Assembly (NCBI GenBank): GCA_900768705.1
Contig: CAAGEB010000107.1
Coordinates: 1 to 5,201 of the forward strand
Reading direction: 5' to 3'
From: Oscillospiraceae bacterium
Lineage (GTDB): Bacteria > Bacillota > Clostridia > Oscillospirales > Ruminococcaceae
Length of the DNA: 5,201 bases
Part shown: piece after piece, positions 1 through 5,201 of the stretch
Position numbering within the stretch: position 1 is the first letter of the stretch
Layout of the letters: each line of letters starts with the position of its first letter
The notes under the pieces: generated by a model
The model's database searches: none
What the model saw: the letters and a program-made list of their open reading frames with translations, nothing else
What the model was told of the DNA's origin: nothing
Program-made: the position numbers and the translations under genes

Positions 1-1
1 T

Positions 2-3000
2 ATCGCTCAGCAACTTTATCAGAAATCTTCTATTGCGGCACAGGGCTTTGAGGAAGTAAATGTCCCCGACAGCTTCTTTGACGGCATTATCGGCAATGTG
101 CCTTTCGGAGATTTCAAAGTCTCCGACAAACGATACGACAAGTACAACTTTCTCATTCACGATTATTTCTTTGCGAAATCGCTTGATAAGTTACGCCCCG
201 GCGGTGTGATGGCTCTTGTGACAAGCAAAGGAACTATGGATAAGGAAAACTCCAATGTGCGTAAATATATCGCACAGAGGGCGGAGCTTCTTGGAGCAAT
301 CAGACTTCCGAACGACACCTTCAAAGGCAATGCCGGAACAGAGGTTGTATCCGATATTCTGTTCTTGCAAAAGCGAGACAGGCTAATAGATATTGAGCCT
401 GACTGGGTTCATCTTGACACCGACGAAAACGGTATAAGGATGAACTCATATTTTGTTCAGCACCCGGAAATGATACTCGGCGAAATGAAAATGGTAAGCG
501 GTCGTTTCGGACCGGAAGCAACCTGTGAGCCGTTTGAAAACGCCGACCTTTCGGAGCTTTTGAACGAAGCTGTTTCAAACATTCACGGAGAAATCTCCGA
601 ATACGAAGTAGCCGATGAGCTGGAGGAAGAAGATAATTCTATCCCGGCAGACCCTACGGTAAGGAACTTCTCTTACACGGTTTTGGACGACAAAATCTAT
701 TTCCGTGAGAACTCCCGTATGTCCCCGGTGGAGGTATCGGCAACCGCTGAGAACCGTATCAAGGGTATGATGGGGATAAGGGATTGCGTCCGCAATCTGA
801 TTGAACTGCAAACCGAGGATTACCCGGACAGCGAAATCAAACAGGCACAGGATAAGCTGAACACACTGTATGACAGCTTTACAAAGAAGTACGGGCTGAT
901 TAACAGTCGTGCCAATACTTCCGCCTTTTCCGACGACAGCTCCTATGCTCTGCTCTCTGCTCTTGAGGTCATCAACGAAGATGGCGAACTGGAACGCAAG
1001 GCGGATATGTTCTTCAAGAGAACGATTAAACCGCACAAGCCGGTAACGGAGGTCGACACCGCAGACGAAGCGCTTGCCGTGTCTATGGGTGAAAAAGCCA
1101 CCATTGATATGGAGTATATGCAAGAGCTTTCCGGCAAGAGCGAGGAGGAATTATTTGCTGACTTAAAGGGCGTTATATTCCTTAATCCTCTCTATGAGTA
1201 CGGTAATTCCTATGAACCTAAGTATCTGATGGCAGACGAATATCTGTCGGGCAATGTCCGTGAGAAGCTGGCGACAGCTAAAAGGTCGGCGACACTGTAT
1301 CCCGAAGATTACACCGTCAATGTGCAGGCACTTGAAAAGGTGCAGCCAAAGGATTTGACGGCAAGCGAGATTTCCGTAAGGCTCGGTGCGACTTGGATAC
1401 CGCCCGAAATATTCCAACAGTTTATGTTTGAGTTTCTCGACACCCCACGCTATGCACAGTGGAATATCAAGGTTCACTACTCTCAGTTTACCGGCGAATG
1501 GAACATTGAGGGAAAGAGCTATGACCGTTCCAATGTTAAAGCGTACAGCACCTACGGCACTTCCCGTATCAACGCATATAAGATAATTGAGGAAACGCTG
1601 AACCTGAAAGATGTCCGTATCTTTGACTATATCGAAGATGACGAGGGCAAAAAGAAAGCAGTTCTCAATAAAAAGGAAACGGCAATCGCACAGGCAAAGC
1701 AGGAACTCATAAAGCAGGGCTTTCAGGACTGGATATGGGCTGACCCTGCCCGCCGAGAAAAACTCACGAAGATGTATAACGAAAAGTTCAACAGTATAAG
1801 ACCCCGTGAGTACGACGGAAGCCACATTGTTTTCAACGGTATGAACCCGGAAATCGAACTCCGTGAACATCAGAAAAATGCGGTTGCACACATTCTGTAC
1901 GGCGGCAATACGCTGTTGGCACACGCAGTCGGTGCGGGCAAAACTTTTGAAATGGTGGCGGCTGCTATGGAGTCAAAGCGATTGGGACTTTGCAATAAGT
2001 CGCTGTTCGTAGTCCCAAATCACTTAACCGAACAATGGGCGGCGGAGTTTTTACAGCTCTATCCGGCGGCGAATATTCTTGTGGCGACAAAGCGAGATTT
2101 TGAGACCAAGAACCGCAAAAAATTCTGCGGTCGAATTGCTACGGGAGATTATGACGCAGTGATTATCGGTCATTCTCAGTTTGAAAAAATACCGATGTCC
2201 ATTGAAAGACAGAGGGCAATTCTTGAGCAGCAGCTTGAAGAACTGACAGACGGTATTATGGATTTGAAGCGAAACCGTGGAGAAAACTTCTCCATTAAAC
2301 AGCTTGAAAAGTCTAAAAAGTCCGTGAAGCAAAAGCTGGAAAAGCTCAACGACCAAAGCCGCAAGGACGATGTTGTAACCTTTGAAGAACTTGGCGTGGA
2401 CAGGCTCTTTATTGACGAGAGTCATTATTACAAGAACCTCTATCTCTACACCAAGATGCGTAATGTGGGCGGTATCGCTCAGACGGAAGCACAGAAATCC
2501 TCCGACCTTTTTATGAAGTGCCGATACCTTGACGAGCTTACAGGCGGTCGAGGAACGGTGTTTGCAACCGGTACTCCAATCTCAAACAGTATGGTGGAAC
2601 TCTATACCATTCAGCGATACTTGCAGTACAACACCCTTGTAAAAAACAACTTGCAGCACTTTGACTCGTGGGCAAGTACCTTTGGAGAGACTGTAACAGC
2701 CGTTGAGCTTACACCGGAGGGAACGGGATACAGAGCAAAAACCCGCTTTGCAAAATTCTATAACCTTCCGGAGCTTATGGCAATGTTTAAGGAGGTTGCC
2801 GACATTAAGACGGCGGATATGCTGGAGCTGCCTGTGCCGGACGCACACTTCCACAATGTTGCGGTCAAGCCGTCGGAAATGCAGAAAGAAATGGTTGCTT
2901 CCCTTGCGGAGCGAGCCGAGAAAGTCCGTGGTGGCGGTGTGGATTCGAGTGTAGATAATATGCTCAAAATCACAAACGACGGCAGAAAGCTGGCACTTGA

Positions 3001-4330
3001 CCAGCGTATGCTAAACGATATGCTGCCTGATTTTGAGGGCAGTAAAATCAACGCCTGCGTCGATAACATCTACCGTATTTGGGAGGAAACAGCCGATAAA
3101 AAATCGGCACAGCTTGTGTTCTGCGACCTCTCAACGCCAAAAAACGACGGCACATTCTCGGTATATAACGACATCAGAAAGAAACTCATAGAGCGTGGTG
3201 TCCCCGAAAGCGAAGTCCGCTTTATCCACGAAGCAGATACCGATGTGAAGAAAAAAGAACTGTTCCAAAAGACCCGTAAAGGCGAGGTCAGAGTGCTTCT
3301 CGGTTCTACGCAGAAGATGGGAGCCGGCACGAATGTTCAGGACAGACTTATCGCACTTCACGATGTGGATTGCCCGTGGAGACCGTCAGACTTGGAGCAG
3401 CGTTCCGGTCGAATTATCCGTCAGGGAAACTCAAACCCTGATGTAGATATTTACCGCTATGTGACGGAGCAGACCTTTGACGCATACCTCTATCAGCTTG
3501 TAGAGGGAAAGCAAAAGTTCGCCAGTCAGATTATGACGAGCAAATCCCCGGTGCGTTCTGCCGAGGATATTGATGAAACCGCCCTGTCCTATGCAGAGAT
3601 TAAAATGCTTGCCACCGGCAATCCGTATATTAAGGAAAAGATGGATTTGGACATTCAAGTCCAAAAGCTGAAGCTCTTAAAATCCAACTTTCTCTCTGAA
3701 AGATACGCTTTGGAAGATAAGATAATCAAATATTATCCGCAGCGAATTACAGCTTTGGAAAACCGCATTGAAGGCTTGAAGCAAGATGTAGAAACTGCGA
3801 AACAGCACCCGAAACCAACGGACGACAGCTTTGTCGGAATGGAGGTTAAGGGTGTTTTTTATTCCGAAAAAGCCGACGCAGGTAAAGCAATCATTGAAGC
3901 CTGCAAGCAGATGAACAGCCCCGACCCTATTCCTCTCGGCAAGTACCGAGGATTTGAAACAGAGCTGCTTTTTAATACCGCAGAGAGAAATTATGAGGTT
4001 CGACTGAAAGGTGCGACAAGCAGAAATGTTCCTCTCGGCGATGACGCACACGGCAATATAATCCGTCTTGATAACGGTATTGATAGATTTGCCGAGAGCT
4101 TATCGCTTGCGGAAAACGACCTTGAAAACAGCAAAAATCAGTTGGAAACCGCAAAGAAAGAAGTCCAAAAACCGTTTATCCAAGAGGAAGAATTGAGAAC
4201 AAAACTCGCCCGCTTGGACGAGCTGAATATTTTGCTCAATATGGATAAGCGAGATAACGAAATTGTCGGCGGCGAACCCGATGAGGGCGAAGTGCCGAAC
4301 ACACGAAAGGAGAAAACCTATGAACGATAA
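2..4330 (+). CDS. N6-DNA methylase / SNF2-like helicase fusion protein of a conjugative element (5' truncated by window edge)
   Basis: This is the C-terminal 1442 codons of a giant DNA methyltransferase-helicase; the true start lies outside the window. Residues are counted from codon 98-100 as 1. The methylase half shows motif IV as GNVPFGDF (residues -1 to 6), then RPGG (33-36), TSKGTMDK (42-49) and the GTEVVSDILFLQKRD strand (80-94). A linker without recognised motifs spans about 95-585. The helicase shows a Q-like LREHQ (588-592), Walker A GAGKT (612-616), a motif Ia strand with PNHLTEQW, a DESH box (773-776), ATGTP (823-827), GAGTN (1075-1079) and QRSGRIIRQG (1101-1110), so all core ATPase motifs are present. 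Coiled-coil-like stretches lie at about 700-757, 1182-1240 and 1329-1390. Methylases of this class transfer a methyl group from SAM to adenine N6; SNF2 motors translocate on duplex DNA. No nuclease motif is visible. Family members are common in Firmicute ICEs; the role in modification or antirestriction is inference. Confidence 0.93.
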   Translation: MAQQLYQKSSIAAQGFEEVNVPDSFFDGIIGNVPFGDFKVSDKRYDKYNFLIHDYFFAKSLDKLRPGGVMALVTSKGTMDKENSNVRKYIAQRAELLGAIRLPNDTFKGNAGTEVVSDILFLQKRDRLIDIEPDWVHLDTDENGIRMNSYFVQHPEMILGEMKMVSGRFGPEATCEPFENADLSELLNEAVSNIHGEISEYEVADELEEEDNSIPADPTVRNFSYTVLDDKIYFRENSRMSPVEVSATAENRIKGMMGIRDCVRNLIELQTEDYPDSEIKQAQDKLNTLYDSFTKKYGLINSRANTSAFSDDSSYALLSALEVINEDGELERKADMFFKRTIKPHKPVTEVDTADEALAVSMGEKATIDMEYMQELSGKSEEELFADLKGVIFLNPLYEYGNSYEPKYLMADEYLSGNVREKLATAKRSATLYPEDYTVNVQALEKVQPKDLTASEISVRLGATWIPPEIFQQFMFEFLDTPRYAQWNIKVHYSQFTGEWNIEGKSYDRSNVKAYSTYGTSRINAYKIIEETLNLKDVRIFDYIEDDEGKKKAVLNKKETAIAQAKQELIKQGFQDWIWADPARREKLTKMYNEKFNSIRPREYDGSHIVFNGMNPEIELREHQKNAVAHILYGGNTLLAHAVGAGKTFEMVAAAMESKRLGLCNKSLFVVPNHLTEQWAAEFLQLYPAANILVATKRDFETKNRKKFCGRIATGDYDAVIIGHSQFEKIPMSIERQRAILEQQLEELTDGIMDLKRNRGENFSIKQLEKSKKSVKQKLEKLNDQSRKDDVVTFEELGVDRLFIDESHYYKNLYLYTKMRNVGGIAQTEAQKSSDLFMKCRYLDELTGGRGTVFATGTPISNSMVELYTIQRYLQYNTLVKNNLQHFDSWASTFGETVTAVELTPEGTGYRAKTRFAKFYNLPELMAMFKEVADIKTADMLELPVPDAHFHNVAVKPSEMQKEMVASLAERAEKVRGGGVDSSVDNMLKITNDGRKLALDQRMLNDMLPDFEGSKINACVDNIYRIWEETADKKSAQLVFCDLSTPKNDGTFSVYNDIRKKLIERGVPESEVRFIHEADTDVKKKELFQKTRKGEVRVLLGSTQKMGAGTNVQDRLIALHDVDCPWRPSDLEQRSGRIIRQGNSNPDVDIYRYVTEQTFDAYLYQLVEGKQKFASQIMTSKSPVRSAEDIDETALSYAEIKMLATGNPYIKEKMDLDIQVQKLKLLKSNFLSERYALEDKIIKYYPQRITALENRIEGLKQDVETAKQHPKPTDDSFVGMEVKGVFYSEKADAGKAIIEACKQMNSPDPIPLGKYRGFETELLFNTAERNYEVRLKGATSRNVPLGDDAHGNIIRLDNGIDRFAESLSLAENDLENSKNQLETAKKEVQKPFIQEEELRTKLARLDELNILLNMDKRDNEIVGGEPDEGEVPNTRKEKTYER
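4306..4312 (+). promoter_or_regulatory. Strong Shine-Dalgarno site for the 130-residue gene
   Basis: AAAGGAG lies seven bases upstream of the ATG at 4320, an ideal spacing. It sits inside the last codons of the methylase-helicase gene and decides the start of the downstream gene: the in-frame TTG at 4263 has no comparable site. Confidence 0.85.
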
Positions 4331-4712
4331 AATGACACCCGATAAGGAAAGAGAAAACTGCCCTTGCAGAAAAGCAATCATTAACCCTTTTGATGCAATG
4401 ATGATGGTTGTGGTCAGGAGACTTGATAAAGCATATCTCGAATTAAAAAGAAGCAAACCGCCCGCAAAGGAAGCAGAATTTGCCCTTAGAAATGCAAAGC
4501 TTTCTTTCTACGGAGAGTTGGTTCGACAGAGCATTGAAACGGTGTTTTCGCCGGAAGAAATCATTGCTTTGTATGAAAACGACGACCTTGCGGGAGGTGC
4601 TTGGACTGTTTGGAATGACATCGGCTGCCCTGTTGATAAGATACTTATTATCATTGCAAAGCTCAGTATCAACGAACCGATACAGAAAGCGGTTGCCGAT
4701 TTGCTGATGTAG
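4320..4712 (+). CDS. Conserved-looking small hypothetical protein, 130 residues
   Basis: I do not recognise a family for this protein. The ATG at 4320 is chosen because AAAGGAG precedes it by seven bases; the frame stays open back to a TTG at 4263, but that extension lies wholly inside the upstream gene and lacks a ribosome site. The start overlaps the end of the methylase-helicase by 11 bases (ATGAACGATAA), which suggests translational coupling. The product is soluble-looking and mixed in charge, with no signal peptide. A charged N-terminus carries a Cys-Pro-Cys at residues 14-16, followed by a short hydrophobic Met/Val run (about 26-32) too short for a membrane span, then predicted helices rich in Lys/Glu/Ala and a hydrophobic KILIIIAKL segment near 108-116. 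Position between two ICE genes suggests an accessory role in the element, but no function can be assigned from sequence. Confidence 0.85.
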   Translation: MNDKMTPDKERENCPCRKAIINPFDAMMMVVVRRLDKAYLELKRSKPPAKEAEFALRNAKLSFYGELVRQSIETVFSPEEIIALYENDDLAGGAWTVWNDIGCPVDKILIIIAKLSINEPIQKAVADLLM

Positions 4713-4718
4713 AACGGC

Positions 4719-4723
4719 GGTGA
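4719..4723 (+). promoter_or_regulatory. Weak ribosome binding site for the DUF3991/TOPRIM gene
   Basis: GGTGA lies five bases before the ATG at 4729, inside the 16-base gap after the preceding stop codon. It is weaker than the AAAGGAG of the gene before it, so this gene may rely partly on ribosomes that have just terminated at 4712. Confidence 0.5.
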
Positions 4724-4728
4724 TAATT

Positions 4729-5201
4729 ATGCCGTATATAGCACCGGAAGTCATAACCGAAGCCAAACGAATGGACTTATTAACCTATCTCAGAGAGTAT
4801 GAACCGGGCGAGCTTGTGAAGTTTTCAAGCAACACCTACACCACAAGAACCCACGACAGTTTGAAGATTTCCAACGGAAAATGGATGTGGTGGTCGAGAG
4901 GTATCGGGGGCAAATCCGCCCTCGATTACCTTATCAAAGTCCGTGGAATGGATTTTGTGGAGGCGGTTCAGACCATTATGGGAAACGGTTCAGTCAGCTT
5001 TCCGACTTGTGAAAACATCAAAAGCTATGAGGAACAGCCATTGCTTCTGCCTGAAAAAAGCCCTACTACCGATGTGGTATTTGATTATCTGTTCGGGCGT
5101 GGCATTGATTATGAAATCATCAGCTACTGCTTGGAACAGGAGCTAATCATTGAGTCGCTCCCGTATCACAATGCTGTTTTTATCGCCTATGATGAGAACA
5201 A
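4729..5201 (+). CDS. DUF3991 and TOPRIM domain primase-like protein (3' truncated by window edge)
   Basis: The first 157 codons of a primase-like protein typical of Firmicute conjugative elements; the frame is open to the window end. Residues 1-27 form a helical leader (MPYIAPEVITEAKRMDLLTY). Residues about 29-85 match the layout of the DnaG CHC2 zinc-ribbon domain: THDSLKIS, then KWMWWSRGIGGKSALDYL (51-68) in the place of DnaG's tyrosine-cysteine-glycine segment, then an MDFVEAVQTIMG helix. The zinc ligands are absent; the only cysteines (94 and 134) lie outside. Residues about 113-145 (VVFDYLFGRGIDYEIISYCLEQ) fit DUF3991, and NAVFIAYDEN (148-157) is the likely entry into the TOPRIM fold, whose catalytic glutamate and DxD residues would lie beyond the window. 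ATG 4729 is chosen as the first start after the preceding stop, with GGTGA five bases upstream. TOPRIM proteins of this type are thought to prime or nick element DNA; that activity is inferred here. Confidence 0.85.
   Translation, partial: MPYIAPEVITEAKRMDLLTYLREYEPGELVKFSSNTYTTRTHDSLKISNGKWMWWSRGIGGKSALDYLIKVRGMDFVEAVQTIMGNGSVSFPTCENIKSYEEQPLLLPEKSPTTDVVFDYLFGRGIDYEIISYCLEQELIIESLPYHNAVFIAYDEN

Noticed and set aside
575..1123. 182-codon open frame on the minus strand
   Set aside because: Antisense shadow of the linker region of the large gene; no ribosome site or domain seen.
1163..1924. 253-codon open frame on the minus strand
   Set aside because: It lies wholly antisense to the methylase-helicase, its translation has no recognisable domain and is rich in Cys, Phe and Ile, as expected for the complement of coding sequence.
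2703..2954. 83-codon plus-strand frame inside the helicase
   Set aside because: Arg/Cys/Leu-rich out-of-frame translation of the helicase gene; no independent support.
4263..4319. N-terminal extension of the small gene to the TTG at 4263
   Set aside because: It has no Shine-Dalgarno site and lies fully within the upstream gene, whereas ATG 4320 has AAAGGAG at seven bases.
98..4330. Large gene taken to start at GTG 98 as a complete protein
   Set aside because: The frame is open upstream to the window edge, the upstream codons complete methylase motif IV, and no ribosome site precedes the GTG.
4713..4728. Possible terminator or promoter in the gap before the last gene
   Set aside because: Only 16 bases long, with no hairpin plus T-run and no room for a -35/-10 pair; the genes are more likely co-transcribed.
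4943..5146. 67-codon plus-strand frame inside the DUF3991/TOPRIM gene
   Set aside because: Out of frame with a convincing domain-bearing gene; the translation is low in domain content and rich in Trp and Cys.

Overview
The window looks like part of the accessory backbone of an integrative and conjugative element (ICE, Tn1549-like conjugative transposon family) from a gut-type Firmicute, probably a Clostridia member. This rests on gene content and order: a giant methylase-helicase protein, a small hypothetical protein, then a DUF3991/TOPRIM primase-like protein, all on the + strand with almost no intergenic space. The moderate GC content and good Shine-Dalgarno sites fit this. The host assignment is inference; no 16S, tRNA, integrase or relaxase lies in the window.

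Layout. Bases 2-4330 are one uninterrupted reading frame, the C-terminal 1442 codons of a very large protein whose start lies upstream of the window. It begins inside an N6-adenine methyltransferase domain (the NVPF motif IV straddles base 98). A conserved linker of about 490 residues follows, then a complete SNF2-like superfamily 2 helicase with a coiled-coil insert, and a C-terminal tail with two further coiled coils. Bases 4320-4712 encode a 130-residue protein of unknown function that overlaps the end of the large gene by 11 bases. Bases 4729-5201 hold the 5' part of a DUF3991/TOPRIM protein: a cysteine-free relative of the DnaG zinc-ribbon domain, then DUF3991, running off the window at the start of the TOPRIM fold.

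How they may work together. The tight spacing and overlap suggest one co-transcribed, partly translationally coupled operon. The methylase-helicase resembles in architecture phage P1 DarB and the methylase-helicase core of restriction-like systems, but no nuclease domain is visible in the part seen. A role in modifying or protecting the element's DNA during transfer is therefore plausible but unproven. The primase-like protein would fit complementary-strand synthesis or replication of the transferred element. No promoter, terminator, RNA gene, CRISPR array, insertion sequence or attachment site could be supported, and there is no gene-free stretch longer than 16 bases.
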